DNA of 27,767 bases from Magnetominusculus dajiuhuensis (GCF_046044395.1 NZ_JBJUSG010000036.1:1-27767), one strand, 5' to 3'. Counted from the stretch's first letter, positions 16,340 through 24,621 are shown. Numbers and translations are program-made. Notes: a model not told the origin generated them from the sequence alone.

Positions 16340-16567
16340 TAGTGTCGTGAGCTAAGGCAGTCGGGTCGTACGGTTGTGGAAGTGGTTACGCGGTAGTACA
16401 GTTAGTAGAGGCGGGTTGTGCCGCGGCTGGTAGTGGCCGTGGCTTAGGCGGTGGTAGTTGCGATTATTTTCTGAGGAGTTTGCCCTGTAATGAAACGGGG
16501 AGGCGTTTATCCTCAGACATATAGTCGGATTATAAACAGTTAATATAAAATGCAAGCGCAGGGCGAT
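16340..16567 (+). other. 228-nt G/T-rich gap between fliE and fliF
   Basis: Every plus-strand frame is interrupted. The first 130 nt are G/T-rich with recurring GGTAGT and GTGG words. A hairpin with 7-bp outer arms CTGAGGA (16471-16477) and TCCTCAG (16510-16516) follows. The end is AT-rich. It may hold a second promoter or a leader structure for fliF. I found GG-N10-GC spacings (for example near 16379) but none with good sigma54 boxes. Confidence 0.4.
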
Positions 16568-18184
16568 ATGGCAAACACTATTGAAACGATAAAGAACTGG
16601 TCTAATAAGAAAAAGGTGGTCATCGCCTTATCTCTGGTGGTGGGGATTGCGGCGATAGTGTTGTTGTTTTCGTGGTCTCAGGCGACAAACTACGCGGTGA
16701 TGTTTTCTAATCTTTCTGAGGGTGACGCGGGAAAGATAGTAGAGAAGCTGCAGCAGCTTAAAATACCATATCAGGTAACGTCAAACAGCATCATGGTACC
16801 TGCGGAAAAAGTCTATGACCTGAGGCTTCAAATGGCCGCACAGGGGCTTCCCCAGGGCGGTGGAATAGGGTTTGAGGTGTTCGATAAGGCAGACTTTCAG
16901 GCTACCGACTTCGTCCAGAAACTCAACTATAAGAGGGCGTTGGAGGGAGAACTTGCGAGGACTATATCTGCCCTTGCTGAGGTTGACAGGGCAAGGGTTC
17001 ATCTGGCTATGCCGGAGAAGTCCCTTTTTGTAAAGGAAAAACAGCCGCCTACGGCCTCCATACTCGTTACCTTAAAATCCGCAAAGTCCCTGACACAGGG
17101 TCAGATACAGGGCATCGTACACCTTGTCTCAAGCAGTATTGAGGGATTAAATCCCAACGATGTGACGATTGTTGACAGCAGCGGCAACATGCTGACGCGT
17201 CCGGTTGACGAGATGATGGGCCTTACGGGCACAGAGCTGGATTACCAGCGAAAATATGAAAGGGACATAGAGGCAAGTATTCGTGACATCCTTGAACCGG
17301 TAGTCGGCAAGGACAAGGTCAAGGTAAAGGTGCACTCAGAGCTGGACTTTTCGCGCACAGAGAAAACTGAAGAGACGTACGACCCGGATGGCGCGGTGGT
17401 AAGGAGCCAACAGACGACAAGTGAAGATTCTCAGACGTCTGCCCCGGCCGGTGTGGTTGGGGTTCAATCGAACCTGCCGGCAAAGGCCACGCCGCAGTCA
17501 CAGGGCGGACAGCAGCAGATGAAAAAGAAGACCGAGACAATAAATAACGAAATCAGCAGGACAACAAGCCATATCATAGCCCCATATGGCAGTGTCAAGA
17601 AGCTCACGGCCGCCGTCCTGGTTGATGGCGTCTATACGATGAAGGCGGATTCGAAAGACCCCAAAGACGTCGTATATACCCCGCACAAGGAGGATGAGAT
17701 AAAGCAGTATGAGAACCTTGTGAAGAAGGCCATTGGTTTTACTGAGGCCAGAGGAGACGACGTAACGGTAATAAACATGCCTTTTGAGCCGCTGCCAAAG
17801 GAGGAAATCCTGCCGGTTAAGAGGAGCTATACAGACTACATTAAGGACGGCGTGATGGTTACGAAGTATCTGGCGCCTGTGATGTTAGCGCTATTGTTTA
17901 TCGTATTTGTGGTCAGGCCGATAGTGAAATCTCTGGTAATGGAGTCAGCGCCGGTGGTAAAGGAGCTACCGTATTCCAGGGCTGGTGGCGGTACCGCCGC
18001 TGAGAGAGAGTATGAGGCCAGAGAGGGGGGGACGTCCTCAAAAGAGAAGGGTGTAAAGATGCCGCCTACTGAGGAGATGACCATTAAAAGAGAGATGACG
18101 GGCTGGTCTGACTGGGTGAAAGAAAACCCCTCGCAGGCAGCCACACTAATCAAGGAATGGATGGGCACTGAGGAGCCGACATAA
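16568..18184 (+). CDS. fliF: Flagellar MS-ring protein FliF
   Basis: Inner-membrane protein that forms the MS ring, the base for C-ring and rod assembly. It has 538 residues from the start chosen here. TM1 lies at about 17-35 and TM2 at about 434-450 (YLAPVMLALLFIVFVV). The periplasmic ring-building motifs lie between, including the ALEGELARTISALAEVDRAR region. The cytoplasmic tail ends with WSDWVKENPSQAATLIKEWM, the conserved FliG-binding helix region. The frame opens at an ATG at 16550, but MANTIETIKNW from 16568 matches FliF N-termini and has AGGG 4 nt upstream. It overlaps the next small gene by one base (TAATG). Confidence 0.95.
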   Translation: MANTIETIKNWSNKKKVVIALSLVVGIAAIVLLFSWSQATNYAVMFSNLSEGDAGKIVEKLQQLKIPYQVTSNSIMVPAEKVYDLRLQMAAQGLPQGGGIGFEVFDKADFQATDFVQKLNYKRALEGELARTISALAEVDRARVHLAMPEKSLFVKEKQPPTASILVTLKSAKSLTQGQIQGIVHLVSSSIEGLNPNDVTIVDSSGNMLTRPVDEMMGLTGTELDYQRKYERDIEASIRDILEPVVGKDKVKVKVHSELDFSRTEKTEETYDPDGAVVRSQQTTSEDSQTSAPAGVVGVQSNLPAKATPQSQGGQQQMKKKTETINNEISRTTSHIIAPYGSVKKLTAAVLVDGVYTMKADSKDPKDVVYTPHKEDEIKQYENLVKKAIGFTEARGDDVTVINMPFEPLPKEEILPVKRSYTDYIKDGVMVTKYLAPVMLALLFIVFVVRPIVKSLVMESAPVVKELPYSRAGGGTAAEREYEAREGGTSSKEKGVKMPPTEEMTIKREMTGWSDWVKENPSQAATLIKEWMGTEEPT

Positions 18185-18354
18185 TGTCAAAAGAGCAATC
18201 AGACAGAAAAGTAACGCCACCGTCTGCGCCCAAATGGCCCGGTTCCCCTGGTCCCCAGGACAGAGAGAAATGGTCTAAGTGGGCGAAGGAACACCCTGAG
18301 CAGGCGGCAAAAATGATAAAAGACTGGATTGGCGCTGTGGAGGAGGGAGGATAA
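18184..18354 (+). CDS. 56-residue stand-alone copy of the FliF C-terminal FliG-binding tail
   Basis: This small gene sits exactly between fliF and fliG. Residues 30-50 (WSKWAKEHPEQAAKMIKDWI plus G) align without gaps to the last helix region of FliF, with 13 of 21 residues identical. The coding DNA is identical at 46 of 63 bases, so the gene arose by duplication of the fliF 3' end. The N-terminal 29 residues are basic and proline-rich (PPSAPKWPGSPGP). There is no membrane helix. Its ATG overlaps the fliF stop, with AGGAG at 18171-18175 and 8-nt spacing. Its 3' end supplies GGAGGGAGG for fliG. In FliF this region docks onto the FliG N-terminal domain, so the product probably binds FliG as a cap, chaperone or competitor. 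Function is inference; coding status is well supported. Confidence 0.82.
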   Translation: MSKEQSDRKVTPPSAPKWPGSPGPQDREKWSKWAKEHPEQAAKMIKDWIGAVEEGG

Positions 18355-18357
18355 GAG

Positions 18358-19341
18358 ATGGAACTGACCGGTTCAGAGAAGGCCGCGATATTTCTAACGG
18401 CAATAGGGGAAGACGCCGCTGCGGCGGTACTAAAAAGTATGGATTTTAAGGACATCGGCAAGGTTAGCTCAATGATGTCAAAGATGCAATCGCTGAAAGA
18501 GGATGAGATAAAATCAGTCTTCAAGGAGGCGTTCACGAAAATTGAAAAGGGAGATGTGTTCGTCGGTGGCGGTGAATATGTAAGGCAGATGCTGACTAAG
18601 GGCCTGGACGAAAAGACCGCGAAAAAGATCATGGAAAAGACCGCAGTGGAGGCAACTCTGGACTCACTGAAGAAGGTTGACGCGAAAAAGCTGACTAACT
18701 TCCTGCTCACTGAGCATCCACAGACCATTGCCCTCATCCTTACCCTTCTTGACCCCGGACAGGCGGCAACCGTGTTGACGACACTGCCAAAATCGTTAAA
18801 AGTTGATGTTGCCATGAGAATGGCAACGACAGAGGGCATCCCTGCCGACGCAATAGGAGAGATAGAGGAAGTGCTCAAGAGCGAACTTGACCTTGACAGG
18901 AGCGAGGGCATTAAGGTGGGTGGCGTGAAGAAGGTTGCCCAGATCCTTAATTCTACGGACAAGGCAACAGAAGAGCTGATTTTGGAAAATATTGAAAGCC
19001 ATGACTACGAGCTTGCCGACTCTATCAGGCAGTTCATGTTTGTCTTTGAGGACATTGTCAAGATAGCCGACAGAGACGTTCAGCAGATACTCAAAGAGGT
19101 CAGCACAGAGGAGCTTTCTCTGGCGTTGAAGACCGCTTCTGACGCGCTGAAAGATTTAATATTTAAGAACATGTCAAAGAGGGCCGCCGAAATACTCAAA
19201 GAAGACATGGAGGTAAAAGGGCCGGTCAGGGTCTCAGAGGTGGAGAAGGCCCAGCAGAGTATCATCAAGGCAACAAGGCGGCTAAGCGAGGCGGGTAAGA
19301 TAACCCTGCCCGGAAGTGGAGAGGAAGAGGCACTTGTTTAG
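18358..19341 (+). CDS. fliG: Flagellar motor switch protein FliG
   Basis: C-ring protein that transmits torque from the stator and binds FliF by its N-domain. The 327 residues are of normal length. The N-domain (about 1-90) opens LTGSEKAAIFLTAIGED. The middle domain has the EHPQ motif (119-122). The C-domain has the charged torque helix (LALKTASDALKDLIFKNMSK) and RAAEILKEDMEVKGPVR. An excellent GGAGGGAGG ends 7 nt before the ATG and lies inside the preceding small gene. The end overlaps fliH. Confidence 0.97.
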   Translation: MELTGSEKAAIFLTAIGEDAAAAVLKSMDFKDIGKVSSMMSKMQSLKEDEIKSVFKEAFTKIEKGDVFVGGGEYVRQMLTKGLDEKTAKKIMEKTAVEATLDSLKKVDAKKLTNFLLTEHPQTIALILTLLDPGQAATVLTTLPKSLKVDVAMRMATTEGIPADAIGEIEEVLKSELDLDRSEGIKVGGVKKVAQILNSTDKATEELILENIESHDYELADSIRQFMFVFEDIVKIADRDVQQILKEVSTEELSLALKTASDALKDLIFKNMSKRAAEILKEDMEVKGPVRVSEVEKAQQSIIKATRRLSEAGKITLPGSGEEEALV

Positions 19342-19996
19342 CCAGAAGGTATTAAGAAATTCCAATCTTGAGCGATACACGCTGCCCTCTCTGGAGACGC
19401 TTGAGTTCGAGGGTGAGGTCTCAGACCATGTGGATGTGCCGCCAGAGCCGCCGCCAGACCCTGAGGCCATTGAGCGTGAGGCAAGGCAAAAAGCGGTTCA
19501 AATAGAAAAAGACGCCCGTGAGCAAGGTTTTAAGGCCGGGCTTGTGGAAGGCCAAAAGTCCTATGAGGAAAAGGCGGCCCTGTTGATAGGGCAACTCAGC
19601 GGTATGATAACGCAGCTTGGGGAATTAAGGGAGAGGCAAACTCGGGAGGCCGAGCCGCAGTTGCTTGCGCTTGCCATAGGCATTGCAAAAAAAGTGCTCT
19701 ATGCTGAGATTTCCATTAACCCGGAGATTATTATTGGACTTGTCAAAGAGGGCATAAACAGACTTGAAAAGATGGGCCAGATTACTATAAAGATTCACCC
19801 GTCTTTGCACGAGTTGTTTTTAAAGAAAATGCCTGAGTTTCATGAGTTGCACGTTGATGTAGTGCTGGATATAGACCCCTCGCTGCCGGTGAATGGCCCT
19901 TTGGTGGTTGGCCCTGTGGAAGAGGTGGTAATAAATATTGATGAACTTCTGATGAACACACTTGAAGATATGAGGCAAAACCTTGCAGCCCATTGA
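19334..19996 (+). CDS. fliH: Flagellar export ATPase regulator FliH
   Basis: Peripheral stalk protein that holds the FliI ATPase at the C ring. It has 220 residues from the TTG at 19334. A proline-rich stretch (PPEPPPDP) is followed by a charged coiled coil (about 45-95) and a C-terminal V-type-ATPase-E-like domain (LLALAIGIAKKVL through VVGPVEEVVINID). The frame opens at a GTG at 19316, but GAGGAAGAGG (19321-19330) is correctly placed for TTG 19334, which gives the typical FSQKVL beginning. It overlaps fliG by 8 nt and fliI by 14 nt. Confidence 0.9.
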   Translation: MFSQKVLRNSNLERYTLPSLETLEFEGEVSDHVDVPPEPPPDPEAIEREARQKAVQIEKDAREQGFKAGLVEGQKSYEEKAALLIGQLSGMITQLGELRERQTREAEPQLLALAIGIAKKVLYAEISINPEIIIGLVKEGINRLEKMGQITIKIHPSLHELFLKKMPEFHELHVDVVLDIDPSLPVNGPLVVGPVEEVVINIDELLMNTLEDMRQNLAAH

Positions 19997-21308
19997 TCTA
20001 TCACCCTATATAAAGGCGGCGCAACAGGCAGAGCCTATGAGGGTTTACGGCAGGATAACGGAAATAACCGGTATCATGATAAAGGCCACTGGCCTGAAGG
20101 CCAGCGTGGGCGAGGCATGCAGGATTTACTCAGACACCCAGATGCCGATAGACGCCGAAATAGTTGGATTTAAAGATTCTAAGGCACTTTTAATGGCCAC
20201 TGGCGACATATCATGGATAAAACCCGACAGCAGGATACTTTCCCTGGGAAAAAAGGTCTCAATAAAGGTCGGCGAGGGACTTATTGGAAGAGTCATAAAC
20301 GAATCCGGCCAGCCCATTGATGGAAAAGGCCCGATAAGCGGTTTCAGCTATCCACTGATGTCAGTCCCGCCAAACCCCATGTTGAGGGAACGAATCAGTG
20401 AACCCATGGACCTTGGAGTTGCGGCAATAAACGGCCTTTTGACAGTTGGCAAAGGGCAAAGGATAGGAATCATGTCCGGCGCCGGGGTTGGAAAGAGCGT
20501 TCTGCTTGGGATGATGGCAAAATACACGCGTGCCGATGTCAATGTAATCGCCCTCGTTGGGGAGAGAAACAGAGAGGTCAGGGAGTTTATCGAACGCGAC
20601 CTTGGGCCGGAGGGGATGAGGAGATCTGTCGCTGTGGTATCCACGTCTGAGCAGTCACCGGTTGCAAAGGTGAAGGGGGCGTTTGTGGCCACGGCCATAA
20701 GCGAATATTTCAGGAGCCTTGGGAAGGACGTGCTGCTGTTTATGGATTCGCTGACGCGCGTTGCTATGGCACAGCGCGAGATAGGATTGGCGGTGGGTGA
20801 ACCACCGGCCACTAAGGGCTACACGCCGTCTGTGTTTGCCCTCCTGCCGAAACTCCTTGAAAGGGCAGGGACACAGAAGGGAAAGGGCAGCATCACGGGT
20901 CTTTATAGCGTTCTTGTTGAAGGCGATGACCTTTCAGACCCCGTGGCTGACTCTGTTATGTCTATTTTGGACGGCCATATCGTCCTGTCGCGTGATTTGG
21001 CAATGGAAAACCATTATCCCGCCATTAATATTTTGAGGTCAATAAGCAGGGTAATGCCGGATATCATCAATAAGGCTCATATGGATGTTGCCGGTAGATT
21101 TATTGAGGTGATGTCAATTTATAAGCGGTTTGAGGATATGATAAATCTGGGCGCGTACAAGGAAGGTTCAAATCCCAAGGTTGACTATGCCATATCAATG
21201 ATTGACAGGTTAAATGCCTTCTTAAAGCAGGGGATGAATGAGCCAAGGGATTTCAATGCCAGTGTCAGGGGACTTGAAACGTTATTTTCAAAATCGAAGA
21301 AGGAATAG
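19983..21308 (+). CDS. fliI: Flagellar type III export ATPase FliI
   Basis: F1-beta-like ATPase of 441 residues that powers unfolding and delivery of export substrates. It shows Walker A GAGVGKS (166-172), Walker B VLLFMDSLTR (about 248-257) and the type III secretion ATPase signature PPATKGYTPSVFALLPKLLE. The TTG at 19983 overlaps the end of fliH by 14 nt and has GAGG (19972-19975) 7 nt upstream, so translation is coupled. fliJ begins 3 nt after its stop. Confidence 0.97.
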   Translation: MQPIDLSPYIKAAQQAEPMRVYGRITEITGIMIKATGLKASVGEACRIYSDTQMPIDAEIVGFKDSKALLMATGDISWIKPDSRILSLGKKVSIKVGEGLIGRVINESGQPIDGKGPISGFSYPLMSVPPNPMLRERISEPMDLGVAAINGLLTVGKGQRIGIMSGAGVGKSVLLGMMAKYTRADVNVIALVGERNREVREFIERDLGPEGMRRSVAVVSTSEQSPVAKVKGAFVATAISEYFRSLGKDVLLFMDSLTRVAMAQREIGLAVGEPPATKGYTPSVFALLPKLLERAGTQKGKGSITGLYSVLVEGDDLSDPVADSVMSILDGHIVLSRDLAMENHYPAINILRSISRVMPDIINKAHMDVAGRFIEVMSIYKRFEDMINLGAYKEGSNPKVDYAISMIDRLNAFLKQGMNEPRDFNASVRGLETLFSKSKKE

Positions 21309-21311
21309 TGG

Positions 21312-21752
21312 ATGTCAAAACTCGATACCCTTAAACGAATAGAACAGGTCAGGGAATTTAAAAAAGATGAGGCCGAAATAGAGGTTCATAAGGCGTGGAA
21401 GGCGCTGAGGACAGAACAGGAGGCACTTGCAGTGCTGGAGAGACTTCTCACAGATACGACAGTCGGCCTGGAGCGGAAAAAAATCGGCAATATTGCAAAT
21501 ACGTACGAACTTACGATTTACTATGATTATATTGATATGTTATATAGAAAAATAGACGAACAAGTACTTGTAATAAAACAGAAGGATGAGGAGCTCAGCG
21601 AGAAACAGCTTATACTCGTAGAGACGTACAAGGAATTAAAAACGGTTGGAATACTCAAGGATAAGGTAGTATATGAAGACAATAAAAGGAAGACTACAAT
21701 TGAACAACGCCAGATGGACTTCGCATACCTTTCGCGTCTTCCAAGGGAATAG
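21312..21752 (+). CDS. fliJ: Flagellar export chaperone FliJ
   Basis: Coiled-coil protein of 146 residues resembling the F1 gamma stalk. It promotes FliI hexamers and escorts export substrates. The whole sequence is helical and charged; EQVREFKKDEAEIEVHKAWK near the start and the spacing after fliI are typical. AAGGA precedes the ATG. Sequence conservation in FliJ is low, so gene order carries much of the evidence. Its last 80 nt overlap the start of the motE-like gene in another frame. Confidence 0.88.
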   Translation: MSKLDTLKRIEQVREFKKDEAEIEVHKAWKALRTEQEALAVLERLLTDTTVGLERKKIGNIANTYELTIYYDYIDMLYRKIDEQVLVIKQKDEELSEKQLILVETYKELKTVGILKDKVVYEDNKRKTTIEQRQMDFAYLSRLPRE

Positions 21753-22239
21753 TATAACACTACTGGCACTGGTGTTTTGGGCCTGTATATGTGGCAGCGC
21801 CGTTTATGCCGCTGACCCCGCTGCCTCGCCCGCTCCATCTGCCGCTCCTGTTGAATCTGCCAGGAGTAAAAACATAGAACTATCAAAGAGGGAAGAGGCC
21901 GTACGAAAGGAAGAGGAGAGACTCAACGCGTTAAAAGTGGACATAGACGCTAAAATCGCGGAATATGAAAAAATCTTAAAACAGCTTGACGCGGTGATGG
22001 CAAAACTGAAAGAAGCCAACACCCAAAGAATGGCTAACTTAGTCAAGACTTATGAGTCAATGCCCGCGGAGAATGCCGCAAAAGACCTCGAATCGTCTGA
22101 CGAAGAGCTGGCCGCCACAATACTCAGTAAGATGAAAAGCCGTAAGGCAGGACCAGTCCTTGCCGCAATGGGACAGAGAAAGGCCGCCGCGTTGACCGAA
22201 CGTATGTCAAAGCTACTGAAAAATTTACCTGTTAAGTGA
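21673..22239 (+). CDS. motE: MotE-like periplasmic coiled-coil protein
   Basis: Protein of 188 residues. It has a hydrophobic helix (about 27-46, ITLLALVFWACICGSAVYA, signal peptide or anchor), an alanine/proline linker, a long coiled coil (about 60-115) and a C-terminal MgtE-N-like helical repeat (LAATILSKMKSRKAGPVLAA ...). This is the layout of the MotE / MgtE-N family often found after fliJ. In Sinorhizobium MotE is a chaperone for the periplasmic motility protein MotC. The ATG at 21673 has AAGG 6 nt upstream but overlaps fliJ by 80 nt; a TTG at 21700 with AAGGA would reduce this to 53 nt. No start exists after the fliJ stop that keeps the hydrophobic segment whole. Confidence 0.8.
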   Translation: MKTIKGRLQLNNARWTSHTFRVFQGNSITLLALVFWACICGSAVYAADPAASPAPSAAPVESARSKNIELSKREEAVRKEEERLNALKVDIDAKIAEYEKILKQLDAVMAKLKEANTQRMANLVKTYESMPAENAAKDLESSDEELAATILSKMKSRKAGPVLAAMGQRKAAALTERMSKLLKNLPVK

Positions 22240-22313
22240 AAATTTTTCCCTGTAGTTTCCCCGTAGTCTCTTTGCCGTAGCGTAAAACCTCAATGTACAT
22301 GCCTTAGTTTATC

Positions 22314-22329
22314 TGGCACGTATTTTGCT
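22314..22329 (+). promoter_or_regulatory. Consensus sigma54 promoter upstream of fliK
   Basis: TGGCACGTATTTTGCT is an exact match to the -24/-12 consensus (TGGCACG-N4-TTGCW). With C at 22328 as -12, transcription starts near 22340, two bases before the ATG of fliK. This is the best sigma54 site in the window. It shows that fliK-flgD-flgE can be transcribed separately from the upstream operon. Confidence 0.85.
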
Positions 22330-22341
22330 TTTACTACTTCC

Positions 22342-24621
22342 ATGAGTGAGATATTACAGATAAACGGAAGCAGCACAGGCAGCATGGCAAAACCGACGCC
22401 AAGACACGAGGCCAGAGAGGCAAGCGCTCCGAGGCCAGGGGCCGACGACGCGAGAAACGACACCTCCGCATCCAGCTCAACTGCCCATAGCAGACGTGAT
22501 CCCTCCGCAACCCGCTCCAATGGGGATTCCTCAGCGAACCGCCCGGATAACGGCCAACAGCGGACGAACTATTCAACTGATTCAGCAAGCCAGACGTCCA
22601 ATACTACTCAGGAGGCAAAGGATTCAACCAGTCAGCGTTCAGATGACACCGCCACAGATAAAAACGGAGAGCAATTTAACGCTATCCTTGATAAGTTAAT
22701 GAAAGGCGGCAAGGTTAGTAAAAACAACAGCGTGGCCGCCGCATTGGCAGCTCCAACCGCTGTGGCAGCCCTTCAACCTACCGGTATTACCGGCATTGGA
22801 GTGCAACCCGTTGCTGTCAACACCTCCAACACCGCCAACACCGCAATATTGTCTCTGTTGGGGGAACAACAGACATCAAACGCAAAACCCGGGACGACCC
22901 CGGATGCAAAACCGGCAAAAGACCCGGATACAAAAACTGATACAGATAGTAGCAAGCCGCAGCCTGTGGTCACCGACGTCAACACCGCCAACACCACAAT
23001 CTTATCTCTGTTGGGGGCGGGGCAGACGTCAAACGCAAAACCCGGGACGACCCCGGATGCAAAACCGGCAAAAAACCCGGATACAAAAACTGATACAGAT
23101 AGTAGCAAGCCGCAGCCTGTGGGCACCGACGTCAACACGGCCAACACCACAATCTTGTCTCTGTTGGGGGCGCAGCCGACGTCAAATACAAAACCCGAAA
23201 CAACCCCGGATACAAAAGCGGCAAAAGACCCGGATACAAAAACTGATACAGATAGTAGCAAGCCTCAGCCTGTGGGCACCGATGTCAACACGGCCAACAC
23301 CACAGTCTTGTCTTTGTTGGGGGCGCAGCCGACGTCAAATACAAAACCCGAAACAACCCCGGATACAAAAGCGGCAAAAGACCCGAATACAAAAACTGAT
23401 ACAGATAGTAGTAAGCCGCGGCCTGTGGGTGCCGACGTCAACACGGCCAACACCACAGTCTTGTCTTTGTTGGGGGCGCAGCCGACGTCAGACGCAAAAC
23501 CGGCAAAAGACCCGGATACAAAAACTGATACAGATAATAGCAAGCCTCAGCCTGTGGGAGTGGATATCAGAGCGGCGAAAGACGCAATTCTTTCTCTGCC
23601 TGTGGCGGGGCAGACGTCAAACGTAAAACCCGAAACAACCCCGGATACAAAAACTGATACAGCAAATCTTACTCCAGATACTATTGAGCAGGCATTTGCT
23701 AAACTTACCCCTCAGTCCGGCTCAGAAAATACGGCTACCCCGCAGACGAAGATACCTGAGACGCAGACGGGTAGGGCTATAACCCCTGAGATGCTAACCA
23801 CTGCAATGAGGGCATTAAACGTAAAAACTCCGGACAACAATCCGCGGGAAACAGAGATTGCGGATTTAAACTCCGCCCGGCACTCTAAGCGCGATGTATC
23901 CTCAAAGGACAGCTCCGGCACCATCAAGGATGTGCCTTCAAACGGCAATGTCCCGGACAACAATCTGTCGGAAGTGAATCTTGCAGATTCAAACGGCGCG
24001 CAGTTATCTAAGCACGACCAGCCCTCAAAGGACACCTCTGATGCCATTAAGGATATCTCATTGAAAAGTGGCGGCGACTCCAAACATGATGACGGCACCA
24101 GTACTACCACCGTTTCGGCTGACAAGACTCAGCAGCCATTTCACGAAGTAGTGGGGAAGGCTGCCCATACCGAGACCGCTAATACGGGTGATACGGGTGA
24201 GAAGCTTGCGGTCGGCGCATCAAAGACCATTGAACTAAACGGCAGCAAGTTTACGATTATGAGGAAAGGCGACACCTCCATAGAGGTGAAACTTGAGCCG
24301 GACGGCATGGGAAAGCTTGACCTCCACGTAAATGTCGAAAAAGGTGTTTTAACCGCAAACATAAGCGCATCTGACTCGTCAGCAAAGGGTGTTATAGAGA
24401 AAAACCTGCACGATATAGTCGGCGCGCTCACAAAAGAAGGTCTTACAGTAGGAGGATTTACTGTTTCTCTTAAAGATAGAGGCGGGAATTTTAAAGAAGG
24501 AAAAAACGAAAACAGCGCCAATAAGAGCCAGAAAGAACAGAGGCAGATACAGCCGGTTGCCATAACAGGGTATGTAAAGACCGGATATAAGATAAATGAC
24601 GGCATAAGTATATTTGCATAA
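22342..24621 (+). CDS. fliK: Flagellar hook-length control protein FliK
   Basis: Exported molecular ruler that sets hook length and switches export specificity. It is long at 759 residues (E. coli 375). The N-terminal 600 residues are disordered, rich in Thr, Asp, Lys and Pro, and include a tandem array of 51-residue repeats (about 169-440). The C-terminal Flg_hook domain (about 630-715) has the LEPDGMGKLDLHVNVEKGVL signature. The ATG at 22342 lies on the predicted sigma54 start point with no Shine-Dalgarno. Residue 15 (ATG at 22384) is an alternative start with a weak AGG. Identity rests on the C-domain and on flgD-flgE following. Confidence 0.92.
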   Translation: MSEILQINGSSTGSMAKPTPRHEAREASAPRPGADDARNDTSASSSTAHSRRDPSATRSNGDSSANRPDNGQQRTNYSTDSASQTSNTTQEAKDSTSQRSDDTATDKNGEQFNAILDKLMKGGKVSKNNSVAAALAAPTAVAALQPTGITGIGVQPVAVNTSNTANTAILSLLGEQQTSNAKPGTTPDAKPAKDPDTKTDTDSSKPQPVVTDVNTANTTILSLLGAGQTSNAKPGTTPDAKPAKNPDTKTDTDSSKPQPVGTDVNTANTTILSLLGAQPTSNTKPETTPDTKAAKDPDTKTDTDSSKPQPVGTDVNTANTTVLSLLGAQPTSNTKPETTPDTKAAKDPNTKTDTDSSKPRPVGADVNTANTTVLSLLGAQPTSDAKPAKDPDTKTDTDNSKPQPVGVDIRAAKDAILSLPVAGQTSNVKPETTPDTKTDTANLTPDTIEQAFAKLTPQSGSENTATPQTKIPETQTGRAITPEMLTTAMRALNVKTPDNNPRETEIADLNSARHSKRDVSSKDSSGTIKDVPSNGNVPDNNLSEVNLADSNGAQLSKHDQPSKDTSDAIKDISLKSGGDSKHDDGTSTTTVSADKTQQPFHEVVGKAAHTETANTGDTGEKLAVGASKTIELNGSKFTIMRKGDTSIEVKLEPDGMGKLDLHVNVEKGVLTANISASDSSAKGVIEKNLHDIVGALTKEGLTVGGFTVSLKDRGGNFKEGKNENSANKSQKEQRQIQPVAITGYVKTGYKINDGISIFA
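22846..23670 (+). repeat. 153-bp tandem repeat array inside fliK
   Basis: Four full 153-bp (51-residue) units start at 22846, 22999, 23152 and 23305. A shortened fifth unit (129 bp) starts at 23458 and a degenerate sixth at 23587. Each unit begins with (I/V)LSLLG and contains KTDTDSSKP and a TDVNTANTT-type end. Units 3 and 4 are the most alike, pointing to recent duplication. Confidence 0.93.

Noticed and set aside
16379..16394. GG-N10-GC spacing in the fliE-fliF gap as a sigma54 promoter
   Set aside because: The flanking bases do not match TGGCAC or TTGC. Such spacings are expected by chance in G-rich DNA.
18169..18186. Programmed -1 frameshift fusing FliF to the second tail copy
   Set aside because: The small gene is in the -1 frame, but there is no slippery heptamer in the usable stretch before the FliF stop. 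A well-spaced AGGAG and ATG support separate translation instead.
18150..18962. Minus-strand open frame of 270 codons opposite fliF-fliG
   Set aside because: It is a shadow of fliG and the tail gene, with low-complexity serine-rich product and no start context.
22796..23626. Long open frame overlapping the fliK repeats (276 codons)
   Set aside because: It is an artefact of the 153-bp repeat, which keeps all frames open. The product is an unusual Arg/Gln/Cys-rich repeat with no start signal.
22840..23670. CRISPR array
   Set aside because: The 153-bp repeats are contiguous, in frame with fliK and without unique spacers.
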